A DNA stretch of 43,740 nucleotides from Anaerolineae bacterium (GTDB lineage Bacteria; Chloroflexota; Anaerolineae; Anaerolineales; Villigracilaceae): the NCBI GenBank assembly GCA_022013685.1, contig JAKLPV010000093.1, forward strand, positions 1 to 43,740, written 5' to 3'. The translations under genes were made by a program, and so were the position numbers. A model generated the notes under the pieces. That model was not told the DNA's origin and did not search any database. It worked only from the letters and a program-made list of their open reading frames with translations. Positions 17,588 through 26,357 of this stretch are shown here, one piece after another; position 1 is the stretch's first letter; each line of letters begins with the position of its first letter.

Positions 17588-19129
17588 TTACTCCCACTCG
17601 ATTGTCGCGGGTGGTTTGCTGGTTATATCATACACCACCCGGTTGATTCCGCGCACCTCGTTGACGATCCGGCTCGAGACTTTTGCCAGCACATCATACG
17701 GAATGCGCGCCCAATCGGCGGTCATAAAATCATCTGTCAGCACCGCGCGGATGGCGCAGGCTTCCTGGTAAGTACGCTGGTCGCCCATCACCCCCACCGA
17801 GCGCACTGGCAAGAGCACCACAAAGGCCTGGCTGGTGCCCGCGCCTTTGCCCAACAGGCCTGCGGCGGACAATTCCTCGATCAGGATCGCATCCGCTTCG
17901 CGCAGCCGCTCGGCCCTTTCGGGAGTCACCTCGCCCAGGCAGCGCACGGTCAGACCCGGCCCTGGGAAGGGCTGCCGCCAAACCATCGCGCTCGGCAACC
18001 CAAGCGCTTCGCCCACCGCCCGCACCTCATCCTTGAACAGGTAACGCAGCGGCTCGACCAGCTCAAACTGCATATCTTTGGGCAGGCCGCCTACATTATG
18101 ATGGGTCTTGATCTTATCGGCCTTGTTGCGGTCGGGGGCGGATGATTCAACCACATCGGGATAGATCGTGCCCTGGACTAAAAATTTGGGCTGGCCGATG
18201 GCTTTTGCCTCATGCTCGAAGATGCGGATGAACTTCTCGCCGACCACCTTGCGCTTTTGTTCCGGTTCGGTGATGCCAGCCAACGCTGAAAAGTATTCAT
18301 CCGCCGCCTGGACGGCCACCAGTTCGACGCCGAGCATATTGCGAAAGGCTTCAACCACCTGCGCGCCTTCGTTCTTGCGCAGCAGGCCGGTATCGACAAA
18401 GACCGCCACCAACTGGTCACCGATCGCCTTGTGGACGAGGGCCGCCGCCACCGAAGAATCGACTCCGCCGGAGACGGCTGCCAGCACCCGCGCCCCACCG
18501 ACCTGCGCGCGGATTCGCGCCACCGACTCATCGATGATCGACTGCGGTGTCCAATCCGGGCTGATTTCGGCGATTTCGGTCACGAAGCGCCGGATGATCT
18601 CGCTCCCGCCGACGGTGTGGTTGACTTCCGGGTGAAATTGCAGCCCGTAGTATTTGCGGGCCGGGTCGGCCATTGCCGCAAAGGGGCTGTTGCCGCTTTT
18701 GGCAAAGGATTGAAACCCGGGCGGTAGTTCGGTCAGTTTGTCGCCGTGCGACATCCAGACCTGGAAGGGCTGTCCGCCGAGCAGGGGATTATCGGCCAGG
18801 GGCTCAACGATGGCGTGGCCGTACTCACGGTGAGCCGAGGGGTCGACTTTGCCGCCCAGGGCGTGGGTCAGGGCTTGCATCCCGTAGCAAATGCCTAAAA
18901 TCGGCAATCCGCTCTTGAGAATGAAATCCTGAATAAAGGGCGCGCCCGGCTCATAGGCCGAGTTGGGTCCGCCCGAGAGAATGAAGGCCTTGGGCTGGAT
19001 GGAAAGAATTTTTTCCTGCGGCGCGTCCCAGGGGAAGAGTTCGCAGTAAACCTGGGCCTCGCGCACCCGCCGGGCGATCAATTGGGCGTATTGGGAACCG
19101 AAATCGAGAATGGCGATTGAATTGTGCAT
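17588..19129 (-). CDS. guaA: GMP synthase (glutamine-hydrolysing)
   Basis: A 513-residue enzyme that converts XMP to GMP using glutamine and ATP. The class I amidotransferase domain (1-195) has [16 protein letters not shown], the catalytic Cys in ILGICYGMQ and the His/Glu pair in LQFHPEVNH. The ATP pyrophosphatase domain follows with the P-loop [11 protein letters not shown], then the C-terminal dimerisation domain ending KPPATIEWE. Length matches the family. I start at ATG 19129, because AGGA precedes it at normal spacing; an in-frame ATG six codons upstream lies closer to a hairpin. Transcribed after xpt and a HIT gene, it forms a purine cluster. Confidence 0.97.
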   Translation of the reverse strand: MHNSIAILDFGSQYAQLIARRVREAQVYCELFPWDAPQEKILSIQPKAFILSGGPNSAYEPGAPFIQDFILKSGLPILGICYGMQALTHALGGKVDPSAHREYGHAIVEPLADNPLLGGQPFQVWMSHGDKLTELPPGFQSFAKSGNSPFAAMADPARKYYGLQFHPEVNHTVGGSEIIRRFVTEIAEISPDWTPQSIIDESVARIRAQVGGARVLAAVSGGVDSSVAAALVHKAIGDQLVAVFVDTGLLRKNEGAQVVEAFRNMLGVELVAVQAADEYFSALAGITEPEQKRKVVGEKFIRIFEHEAKAIGQPKFLVQGTIYPDVVESSAPDRNKADKIKTHHNVGGLPKDMQFELVEPLRYLFKDEVRAVGEALGLPSAMVWRQPFPGPGLTVRCLGEVTPERAERLREADAILIEELSAAGLLGKGAGTSQAFVVLLPVRSVGVMGDQRTYQEACAIRAVLTDDFMTADWARIPYDVLAKVSSRIVNEVRGINRVVYDITSKPPATIEWE

Positions 19130-19142
19130 ATTCTTCCTGGAC

Positions 19143-19164
19143 TCCAACGTCTCCTGACGTTGGA
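19143..19164. repeat. hairpin in the guaA leader with TCTCCTGA core
   Basis: Perfect inverted repeat TCCAACGTC / GACGTTGGA with a 4-base loop, just upstream of the guaA ribosome site. Its central eight bases on the plus strand, TCTCCTGA, recur in a second hairpin 23 bases away on the other strand. Confidence 0.6.
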
Positions 19165-19183
19165 ATAAAGTTTAAGGCAGCTA

Positions 19184-19573
19184 CTATGCAAAATCAGGAG
19201 ATTTTGCACTCCGGGGGACATCCGAGATAAGATGAAAATGTAAATGCGGAAAATCCTGATATTTGCCACCGTTGACGATCAGGCGATAGCCGCCTTCTTC
19301 GAGTTTGTATTCACGGACGAGGCTCTGAACGGCGCTCATCAGGTCGGTCAGGAAGGCGCTGTCGGCGGGGTCGAGCTCGGCCAGATCGGCGGCGGGGCGT
19401 TTCGGCGTCAGGACCACATGAAACGCATGGGCTGGTCTGGGATGCCAAAAGGCCAGCAGCGTTTCCGTTTCACGCAGGCAGGATACGGGCAGGGCGAAGG
19501 TCATACGGGTAAAAAGCAGTCGTATAAGAAAACGCCCGGGTGCAGTCCGGGCCAAACGGTAGAGCAAATCCAT
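19184..19573 (-). CDS. HIT (histidine triad) family protein
   Basis: A 129-residue nucleotide-binding protein. The histidine triad appears as HLHFHLI near residue 114, and the upstream LTPKRPAADLAELD and LIVNGGKYQDFPHLHFH segments match the HIT fold. Family members hydrolyse nucleoside phosphoramidates or dinucleotides such as adenosine 5'-phosphoramidate. The gene starts immediately after the xpt stop and precedes guaA, so it is in a purine-related operon. Its last six codons form part of a dispersed hairpin repeat, so the C-terminus KSPDFA may not be conserved. Confidence 0.85.
   Translation of the reverse strand: MDLLYRLARTAPGRFLIRLLFTRMTFALPVSCLRETETLLAFWHPRPAHAFHVVLTPKRPAADLAELDPADSAFLTDLMSAVQSLVREYKLEEGGYRLIVNGGKYQDFPHLHFHLISDVPRSAKSPDFA
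19187..19212. repeat. hairpin at the end of the HIT gene, repeat copy A
   Basis: Perfect inverted repeat TGCAAAATC / GATTTTGCA with loop AGGA (plus strand), followed by CTCC. Read on the minus strand it matches the element at 34301-34326 in 23 of 26 bases. It codes for the last residues of the HIT protein. Confidence 0.6.
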
Positions 19574-20146
19574 TTATTCTTCAAATTCGATTTTGCCGTC
19601 ATCGAGTGAGGAGATTTTTGCCAGCGACTCAACCTGCACGCCCAGGCTGGCGAGGGCTTGACGGCCGCCTTCGAAGGTTTTTTCGATCAGCGCACCCACG
19701 CCGACGATCTCTGCTCCGGCGGTCTGAGCCAGGCGCACCAGGCCGAGGATGGTTGCGCCGGTGGCAAGAAAGTCGTCGATGATCAGGACGCGCTCGCCGT
19801 GCGGCAGGTGTTCGGGCGAGATGATCAGTTCGACCATGCGGCCTTTGGTGTGGGATGGGGCCAGGGTCAGGTAGACCTGGTCGGGCATGGTGATTGGTTT
19901 GGTTTTGCGCGCATAGACCACCGGCAGGCCGAGGTGGATGGCAGTGGTCAAGGCCGGGGCAATGCCCGAAATTTCGGCGGTCAGGATCTTTGTCGCGTTC
20001 AGGTGTTTGAACATGCGCGCAAATTCGAGGCCGCACAGGTTCATCAGGCCGGCATCGACCTGGTGGTTGACAAAGCCATCCACTTTGAGAATGCCATTGC
20101 CCAGGTTCTTGCCCTCACGGGCGATTTTTTCAACAAGTTCTTTCAT
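19574..20146 (-). CDS. xpt: xanthine phosphoribosyltransferase
   Basis: A 190-residue type I phosphoribosyltransferase that joins xanthine and PRPP to make XMP, the substrate of GMP synthase encoded downstream. It begins MKELVEKIAREGKNL and continues NGILKVDGFVNHQVD, the pattern typical of Xpt. The PRPP-binding loop is VLIIDDFLATGAT near residue 122. Length matches the Bacillus enzyme. AAGGAG precedes the ATG at 20146. Unlike some Firmicute xpt genes, no purine riboswitch is recognisable in the 114-base gap to maf. Confidence 0.92.
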   Translation of the reverse strand: MKELVEKIAREGKNLGNGILKVDGFVNHQVDAGLMNLCGLEFARMFKHLNATKILTAEISGIAPALTTAIHLGLPVVYARKTKPITMPDQVYLTLAPSHTKGRMVELIISPEHLPHGERVLIIDDFLATGATILGLVRLAQTAGAEIVGVGALIEKTFEGGRQALASLGVQVESLAKISSLDDGKIEFEE

Positions 20147-20260
20147 AATTTCTCCTTGGGGGTCTGTCTATGCAAGTTCATTTTACAGCGGTTATCGAGA
20201 TTCTTCCAGAGAAAGAAGTCACCTTCTTGGGGTGTGTTAGAATCCAGATTTGTTACGCCT

Positions 20261-20920
20261 ATGACTCAAACACACCTGCTTGTACTCGCTTCAAATTCTC
20301 CCCGGCGGCGTGAACTGCTCGCCCTGGGCGGCTGGACGTTCAACCTGGATGTGGCCGACATCAATGAAGATGTCCTGCCCGGTGAAGATGCCGCTGCCTA
20401 CGTCGAACGGTTGGCCGTAGAAAAGGCGCGCACCATCCTGCCGCGTTCACGCCCGGAACATATTATCATCGGTTCCGATACAACGGTCGTGCTGGATGGA
20501 GAAATCCTGGGCAAACCCGTCGACGCGGCCGAAGCCCGCTCGATGCTGGCCCGCCTGCGCGGGCGCAGCCACCGGGTCTACACCGGCATCGCTGTGCTGC
20601 GCGCCTCAGACCAAAGCCTGTTCAGCGATGTTTGCCTGACCGAAGTGCCAATGCGCAACTACAGCGACGCCGAAATGGATGTTTACATCGCCAGCGGCGA
20701 CCCGCTCGACAAGGCCGGGGCCTACGGTATTCAGAGTCCCGACTTCCAGCCTGTGATCAATATGCAAGGCTGCTACGCCAGCGTGATGGGCCTGCCACTC
20801 TGCCATCTGACAGTCTTGCTGCGCAGCCTGGGGCTTCATCCCCAGGCCGATGTGGCCGGCAACTGCCAGGCAACTTTAAATTACACCTGCCCCATCTTCC
20901 GTTCCATTCTTGACAAATGA
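20261..20920 (+). CDS. maf: Maf family nucleotide pyrophosphatase
   Basis: A 219-residue housecleaning enzyme that hydrolyses non-canonical nucleoside triphosphates to monophosphates. It starts MTQTHLLVLASNSPRRRELL with the Maf phosphate-binding motif SNSPRR, followed by IIGSDTTVVLDGEILGKP and the YIASGDPLDKAGAYGIQ segment that contains catalytic acidic and Lys residues. The frame is open far upstream, but that part lies antisense to xpt and the ATG at 20261 fits the family N-terminus exactly. The last 20 residues after SLGLHPQ are an extra tail. It precedes a penicillin-binding protein gene by 21 bases. Confidence 0.93.
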   Translation: MTQTHLLVLASNSPRRRELLALGGWTFNLDVADINEDVLPGEDAAAYVERLAVEKARTILPRSRPEHIIIGSDTTVVLDGEILGKPVDAAEARSMLARLRGRSHRVYTGIAVLRASDQSLFSDVCLTEVPMRNYSDAEMDVYIASGDPLDKAGAYGIQSPDFQPVINMQGCYASVMGLPLCHLTVLLRSLGLHPQADVAGNCQATLNYTCPIFRSILDK

Positions 20921-20941
20921 TTTTAAAAAGTAGGTAAAAAA

Positions 20942-23194
20942 ATGAAGCGTTTTTCAATGATCAGCCTGATTCTCATCCTTGCGATTCTGAGTGGCTGCGC
21001 AAGCCCGTCCGCCAATCCTGACGCCCCCACAGAAGAACCCACCAGCGGATTGCCCACGGCAGTGGTGCGCGTCACCAGTTCGCCCGACCCTGATAGCGCG
21101 CTGCAAGTCTTTTTCGAGGCCTGGCAGGCAGCAGATTATGCGGCCATGTATGCCATGATTACCCCACAAAGCCAGCAGACGATCAGCGAAGAAGATTTTG
21201 TCAAACGTTACCGTGATGCGATGAATCAAATGGCGCTCAGGGAATTGAGCTATAACGTTCGTTCGATCACGCGCAATACAAGCGATGCCCAGCTCAATGT
21301 TGGTGTGACCTATATCAGCAATGTGGTCGGAGAAATCCAGCGCGATATGGTGTTCGGCGTGGTGCTGGAAAACGGCGGCTGGAAAATCAACTGGGAGGAT
21401 GGCCTGATCCTGCCCGAACTGCGCGGCGGCAACAGCCTCTCGATGGATTTTGAATCCCTGCCGCGCGGCAATATCTATGACCGCAACGGCAATGTGATTG
21501 TGGATCAGACCGAGGCGGTTGCCATGTATGTCGTACCTGGTCAATTGAACCCCGATCAGGAAGGCACGTTGCTCTTTGAGATATCCAAGCTGACCGGCCA
21601 GACCCAGGAAGTAGTCCGTAACCGCTACGCCTTTGCCGGCGCCGATTGGTATGTGACCATGGGCGAAGCCTCGCTCGAAGAAATTAACAAACGCTACGGG
21701 GTCTTGTCTGGGCTGAGTGGTCTTTACATGGTCGATTACACCTCGCGTTTCTATTATGATAACGGGGTTGGTTCACAGACCGTTGGTTATGTTTCATCGA
21801 TCCCAGCCGAGCGGCTGGACGAATTCTTGCGCGCCGGATACGCCCGCAATGCCCTGGTCGGCGCATCAGGCATCGAAGAATGGGCTGAACCTTACCTTTC
21901 GGGCAAATCGGGCGGCACGCTCTATGTGGTCGGGCCAACCGGCAGCATTCTCTCTTATCTTGGCAAAACCAGCCCTGAACCGGCAAGCGCTGTCCACCTG
22001 ACTCTTGACCGCAACCTGCAAACCCAGACCGAACAGGCTCTGGGAGATTTCATCGGCGCGATCGTAGTCATGGAACGCGACACCGGGCGCGTGCTGGCGA
22101 TGGCCTCCTCGCCCGATTTTGATCCCAACCTGTTTAACTCACAAAACCCTAACAGCGCCTATGGGTTGGGTGACGTGATCAACGATGCAGACCGCCCGCT
22201 GGTCAACCGCGCCACCCAGGGACAATACCCGCTCGGTTCGGTCTTCAAGATCATTACCATGGCTGCTGCGCTCGAGAGCGGTACTTACACACCTGAAAAC
22301 AAATATGAATGCGGTTACGAATACACTGAATACGGCGGACCGACCCTCTACGACTGGACCTGGGAACGCTTCCAAAACGAGTTCCGCGAAAACGGCCAGG
22401 GCACGACACCCCCATCTGGCACGCTGACTCTCTCTGAAGGGTTAATGCGCTCGTGCAACCCCTGGTTCTACCATATTGGTTACGATTTGTACCGCCAGGG
22501 GCGCGTTACTGCCGTGGCCGACATGGCGCGCGGCTTTGGCCTCGGCAGCCTGACCGGTATCGAGCAAATCCCCGAACTGCCGGGCCTGATCATGAACCCG
22601 CCTGTTCCGAGCGGCGAAGTCGAAGCTATCAACCAGGCCATCGGCCAGGGCGAGCTGCAGGTCACGCCGCTGCAAGTTGCCACCTTTATCGCTGCGGTGG
22701 GTAATGGCGGCACACTTTACCGCCCGCAACTGGTCGAAAAAGTGGTCGCTGCCAACGGCGTCGAAACCACCATCTTCAAACCCGAATCGCGCGGCACCCT
22801 GCCAGTCAAAGCGGAAACCCTCACGGCCATCCAGGATGCCATGCGCTCAGTAATCGCCAACCCACGCGGCACTGCCGTACACCGCTTTCGCAACTTCATT
22901 AACATCCCGGCCTATGGCAAGACCGGCACCGCCCAAACCGGCGCGGGCCTGCCGCATTCCTGGTTCGCCGGATACACCAACGTGATCGATGGCAGCCTGC
23001 CCAACATCGCTGTTGCAGTCATTGTCGAAAACAAAGGCGAAGGTTCCGAATATGCCGCGCCCATCTTCAGGCGCGTACTCGAAATTTATTATGTCGGTCG
23101 CCCGCAAGCCCTGTACTGGTGGGAAGCCAACATTGGCATCCCAAGAACCCCGACCCCCATTGGCGGTATCCCGACCGAAGAAGACGAAGATTAA
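20942..23194 (+). CDS. lipoprotein class B penicillin-binding protein with MecA-type N-terminal domain
   Basis: A 750-residue transpeptidase. The N-terminus carries a lipoprotein signal with the lipobox LSGC (Cys19). Next come an NTF2-like MecA_N domain at about 50-160 (ALQVFFEAWQAADYAAMYAMITP), a PBP dimerisation domain at about 165-325 (RGNIYDRNGNVIVDQ), and the transpeptidase at about 355-735. The active-site motifs are SVFK (Ser433, Lys436), SCN (504-506) and KTG (660-662), all intact. It cross-links peptidoglycan outside the membrane; elongation or sporulation-type function is possible. MecA_N domains occur in low-affinity PBPs, but resistance cannot be inferred. The stop shares one base with the rsgA start. 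Confidence 0.92.
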   Translation: MKRFSMISLILILAILSGCASPSANPDAPTEEPTSGLPTAVVRVTSSPDPDSALQVFFEAWQAADYAAMYAMITPQSQQTISEEDFVKRYRDAMNQMALRELSYNVRSITRNTSDAQLNVGVTYISNVVGEIQRDMVFGVVLENGGWKINWEDGLILPELRGGNSLSMDFESLPRGNIYDRNGNVIVDQTEAVAMYVVPGQLNPDQEGTLLFEISKLTGQTQEVVRNRYAFAGADWYVTMGEASLEEINKRYGVLSGLSGLYMVDYTSRFYYDNGVGSQTVGYVSSIPAERLDEFLRAGYARNALVGASGIEEWAEPYLSGKSGGTLYVVGPTGSILSYLGKTSPEPASAVHLTLDRNLQTQTEQALGDFIGAIVVMERDTGRVLAMASSPDFDPNLFNSQNPNSAYGLGDVINDADRPLVNRATQGQYPLGSVFKIITMAAALESGTYTPENKYECGYEYTEYGGPTLYDWTWERFQNEFRENGQGTTPPSGTLTLSEGLMRSCNPWFYHIGYDLYRQGRVTAVADMARGFGLGSLTGIEQIPELPGLIMNPPVPSGEVEAINQAIGQGELQVTPLQVATFIAAVGNGGTLYRPQLVEKVVAANGVETTIFKPESRGTLPVKAETLTAIQDAMRSVIANPRGTAVHRFRNFINIPAYGKTGTAQTGAGLPHSWFAGYTNVIDGSLPNIAVAVIVENKGEGSEYAAPIFRRVLEIYYVGRPQALYWWEANIGIPRTPTPIGGIPTEEDED

Positions 23195-24114
23195 TGTCTG
23201 ACCCTCAAGCGCTAACCGGCCTGATCATTCGCGCCCAATCGGGCTTTTTCAGCGTCCTGAGCGCGGATGCAGACTCACCCGTCACCTGCCAACTGCGTGG
23301 ACGGTTAAAACAAGGCCCGAAGCTGGGTGACATCGCTGCGGTGGGCGACTCGGTCCTGTTCAGCATCCAGGCTGACGGTAGCGGCGCCATCGAAGAAATC
23401 CTGCCGCGCAAAAGCGAGATCGTGCGCCTTGACCCGCGCCCACAGGGAGAGTATCGCCAGGTCCTGCTGGCCAACCCCGACCAGGCGGTTTTTGTCTTTT
23501 CCTGCGCCAACCCTGACCCCCGTCTGCGCATGTTGGATCGATTTCTGGTCATTGCTGAAAAACAAAACGTTCCCGCAATTATCGTCGCCAATAAAGTTGA
23601 CCTGGTGGGCATTGATGCCGCGCGAGAAATATTTGGCGTTTACCCGCCGCTCGGCTACCCGGTCATTTACGCATCCACCAAACAAAACATCGGCCTGGAT
23701 GAGTTCCGCGATATTTTGCAGGGCAAACTCTCAGCGCTGGCCGGGCCAAGCGGGGTTGGCAAATCGAGCCTGATGAACGCCATCCAGCCGGGGCTGGGGA
23801 TTGCTGTCGGCGAAATCAGCCAGTCGATGAACAAAGGCAAACACACCACCAACTTCCGCCAACTGCACCCGCTCGAGTTCGGCGGCTGGGTCGCCGATGC
23901 CCCCGGCTGGAAATCGCTGGCGCTTTGGGATACAGAAGCGGAAGAAATCGACGCCTACTTCCCCGAACTGCGCGAGCTGGTTTCGGAATGTCAATTCAGC
24001 GATTGTTCACACGTCCACGAACCGGGCTGCGCTGTCCTTGCGGCCGTCGAAAGCGGCCAGGTCAGCGCTGAACGCTACGATTCGTTTTTACGCCTGCGCG
24101 ACGGGCAGGAATAA
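23194..24114 (+). CDS. rsgA: ribosome small subunit-dependent GTPase A
   Basis: A 306-residue circularly permuted GTPase that helps 30S subunit maturation. An N-terminal OB-fold (about 1-75) is followed by G4 (NKVD near residue 131), then G1 (GPSGVGKSS near 187), the switch region (GKHTTNFRQL) and G3 (DAPGW near 233); G4 before G1 marks the permutation. The C-terminal zinc knuckle is CQFSDCSHVHEPGC. The ATG at 23194 overlaps the stop of the PBP gene by one base; the frame is open further upstream only inside that gene. Confidence 0.95.
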   Translation: MSDPQALTGLIIRAQSGFFSVLSADADSPVTCQLRGRLKQGPKLGDIAAVGDSVLFSIQADGSGAIEEILPRKSEIVRLDPRPQGEYRQVLLANPDQAVFVFSCANPDPRLRMLDRFLVIAEKQNVPAIIVANKVDLVGIDAAREIFGVYPPLGYPVIYASTKQNIGLDEFRDILQGKLSALAGPSGVGKSSLMNAIQPGLGIAVGEISQSMNKGKHTTNFRQLHPLEFGGWVADAPGWKSLALWDTEAEEIDAYFPELRELVSECQFSDCSHVHEPGCAVLAAVESGQVSAERYDSFLRLRDGQE

Positions 24115-24119
24115 CTGTC

Positions 24120-25124
24120 ATGAACCCCTGGCAAGTTTTCGGTCACGATTGGGCTGTCGAAATGCTGCACGGGCACGTTGCCCACGCGGCTTTGCGGCAT
24201 GCTTACCTGATCACCGGTCCATCGGGCGTTGGACGGCGCACGCTGGCGATCCGCCTGGCGCAGGCGCTCAACTGTCAGACGCCGGGCGCGCCGGGGGTTC
24301 CGTGCCGGACTTGCCGCAGTTGCAAACAGGTCGAGGCCGGGCAAAATATCGACTTAATGGTCATCCAGGCCGATCACGAGGGGGGAACGCTCAAGGTCGA
24401 GCAGGTGCGCGAGGTGCAGAAATTCCTGTCGCTCAAGCCATACCAATCCGCGTACAAAATCGTCATTTTTTTGCGCTTCCAGGAAGCCAATCTGAATGCG
24501 GCCAACGCCCTGCTCAAAACACTCGAAGAAGCCCCCTCTTACGGATTGCTGCTGTTGACCGCCGATAACGCCGAGCAACTGCTGCCGACGATCGTTTCGC
24601 GCTGTGAGATTCTGCGCCTGCGGCCGGTTTCGGTGGCAGCAACCCAATCTTTTCTCGAAACACGCGGCCTGGATGCTGAAAAAGCGCGCCTGCTGGCCCA
24701 TCTCTCAGACGGACGCCCCGGTTACGCCCTGCGCCTGGCCGAGGACGACAAGACGCTCGACTTCCGCGCTGAAAAACTGGACGATCTGCGCCGCTTGCTG
24801 GCCGCGCCCGCGCGAGAACGCTTCGGCTACGCTGAGAAATTGGCCAAAGACAAAGACGCCCTGCGCCGCAGCCTGTTCCTGTGGCTCTCGTGGTGGCGCG
24901 ATGTGCTGCTGCGCGCAGCCGGGGCCGCAACCGCCCTGACCAACATTGACCGGACCGAAGAAATCGAATCTGTTGCGACACAAATCTCATTGCCCGAGGC
25001 GCGCAAAACAACCCAGGCGATTGAAAACGCTATCGAAAAACTGGAGAAAAACGTCAACGCCCGCCTGCTGACCGAGGTGACGCTGATGGATTGGCCGAGA
25101 TTACACTTCTTACACAAGTCCTGA
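24120..25124 (+). CDS. holB: DNA polymerase III delta' subunit
   Basis: A 334-residue clamp-loader subunit of the AAA+ superfamily. It starts NPWQVFGHDWAVEML, has the degenerate Walker A GPSGVGRRT (Arg in place of Lys, so unlikely to hydrolyse ATP), a zinc module with CQTPGAPGVPCRTCRSC, and the sensor and SRC regions (ANALLKTLEEAPSYGLLLL, LLPTIVSRCEIL). This pattern is typical of delta'. The C-terminal 130 residues form the collar-like helical domain. It starts 6 bases after rsgA, so the two are likely cotranscribed. The stop codon is in the stem of a hairpin. Confidence 0.93.
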   Translation: MNPWQVFGHDWAVEMLHGHVAHAALRHAYLITGPSGVGRRTLAIRLAQALNCQTPGAPGVPCRTCRSCKQVEAGQNIDLMVIQADHEGGTLKVEQVREVQKFLSLKPYQSAYKIVIFLRFQEANLNAANALLKTLEEAPSYGLLLLTADNAEQLLPTIVSRCEILRLRPVSVAATQSFLETRGLDAEKARLLAHLSDGRPGYALRLAEDDKTLDFRAEKLDDLRRLLAAPARERFGYAEKLAKDKDALRRSLFLWLSWWRDVLLRAAGAATALTNIDRTEEIESVATQISLPEARKTTQAIENAIEKLEKNVNARLLTEVTLMDWPRLHFLHKS

Positions 25125-25164
25125 GCGGAGCGCTGCGCAAAATACGCCCCGCCCTCCGCTCAGG
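25120..25164. terminator. hairpin at the end of holB
   Basis: Perfect 11-base inverted repeat CCTGAGCGGAG / CTCCGCTCAGG at 25120-25130 and 25154-25164. It lies between convergent genes and includes the holB stop. There is no T-run, so it may act by blocking RNase or with Rho. Confidence 0.5.
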
Positions 25165-25225
25165 GCGTGACACTTTATGCAAAAAAGCGCAGTCGAAGGA
25201 CATTTAAAGGCCAACTATTGACGGC

Positions 25226-26347
25226 TTATACAAGATCTCTATTAAAGATACTATTCAGCGCATCCAGAAAGACCCCCACCATTTTTTCCAAATTAATTTC
25301 ATCAGAGACAATCCGATACGATTCTGCGCCCATCTGGCGTAGACGAGTAACGTCACTCAAGGCTTGCTGCAAGGCAAATAGGAGCGCAAAATCATCATTG
25401 GGCTGAATCTGCCAGCCGTTTTGCGGGCGGACGAGATCGTCCTGGGTTCCGTCTCCCTGGGCGACGATGACCGGCAGGCCGTAGGTCATGGCCTCCTGGA
25501 CGGCCAGCCCGCCGGTACCGGGCAAGGCAAACAGATCGGCGGCGCGGAAGTAGGGGGCCAGATCCGGCCCGTGCAGCGCGCCGGGAAATTCAGCGGCGGG
25601 GTAGATTGCGGCGGCGAGACTTTCCAAGTTTTTTCGCTCCGGCCCATCGCCGATGATAACCAATCGCGGTTTGAGCTGCTCGGGTAGCTCGGCACAGGCC
25701 TTGAGCAGGGACGGGATCCGCTTGCGGGTTTGCAGCCGCCCGACGAACAGCATCACAGGCTGAGGGTCGAAGCGATCGGCGCGGGCGGGCATCGGCTGAA
25801 CCGGTTTGGCAGCGACCGCGTTGGGGGCGACAAAAATCTTCTTAGCCGGAAAACCAAGCCCCGCGTATTGTTCCGCGCCCCGCGCGCTATAGGCCACCAG
25901 GGCATCGAACTGGAGCAGGAAGTTTTTGCGCAGGCTGGAAAGTGCCCCCCGGCTAAGCGGCGCACCCAACCCCCAGCCGATGACGGGGCGGCTGCGTTTT
26001 TTCATCCAACGCATGGCGGCCGGGCTGGAAAGATAACGAAAATTGGCTTCGATAATCAGAGCATCGGGGTTCCAATCGGCAAGCCAGCCTGAGAGGCCGC
26101 GCTGGTAGCAAAAATACAACGGATGCTGGGGGTTAAAAATGTGGACGTTCCTGGCCTGCGCAAAGCGCGCGGCGTTAAGTTTGTCTGTGGTGGCGATCGA
26201 CTCCACAGGCAGGGGCTGGCCGGCAAAAACCGACAGCCCGCCCGCACAGGCAGCCGAGAGGGCATCGAAAAATGGGGCGCGGTAGCCGGGGAGCACGCGC
26301 TGGATGAGACCGAGGCGGCCGGGGAAGGATTTGGAAAAATCCATCAT
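25226..26347 (-). CDS. GT-B fold glycosyltransferase (family 4-like)
   Basis: A 373-residue glycosyltransferase. The N-terminal half begins with LGLIQRVLPGYRAPFFDALS; the C-terminal half has the donor-binding GT4 pattern: PVMLFVGRLQTRKRIPSLL, LVIIGDGPERKNL, and the E-x7-E-like region LPGTGGLAVQEAMTYGLPVIVA. It probably transfers a nucleotide-sugar to a surface polymer. ATG at 26347 or 26344 is likely. It begins 10 bases after the LRR-CotH stop and is the last gene of that tightly packed group, which suggests a role in decorating the same product. Confidence 0.85.
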   Translation of the reverse strand: MMDFSKSFPGRLGLIQRVLPGYRAPFFDALSAACAGGLSVFAGQPLPVESIATTDKLNAARFAQARNVHIFNPQHPLYFCYQRGLSGWLADWNPDALIIEANFRYLSSPAAMRWMKKRSRPVIGWGLGAPLSRGALSSLRKNFLLQFDALVAYSARGAEQYAGLGFPAKKIFVAPNAVAAKPVQPMPARADRFDPQPVMLFVGRLQTRKRIPSLLKACAELPEQLKPRLVIIGDGPERKNLESLAAAIYPAAEFPGALHGPDLAPYFRAADLFALPGTGGLAVQEAMTYGLPVIVAQGDGTQDDLVRPQNGWQIQPNDDFALLFALQQALSDVTRLRQMGAESYRIVSDEINLEKMVGVFLDALNSIFNRDLV

Positions 26348-26357
26348 AAAATTGATC

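Noticed and set aside
19658-20260. long upstream extension of the maf frame
   Set aside because: It lies antisense to xpt; the maf family N-terminus begins exactly at the ATG at 20261.
20147-20260. possible purine riboswitch upstream of xpt
   Set aside because: No conserved purine aptamer core or paired kissing loops are visible; only a six-base hairpin AAGAAG-TCAC-CTTCTT was found.
24120-24290. degenerate Walker A of HolB as a damaged gene
   Set aside because: A non-catalytic P-loop is normal for delta' subunits.
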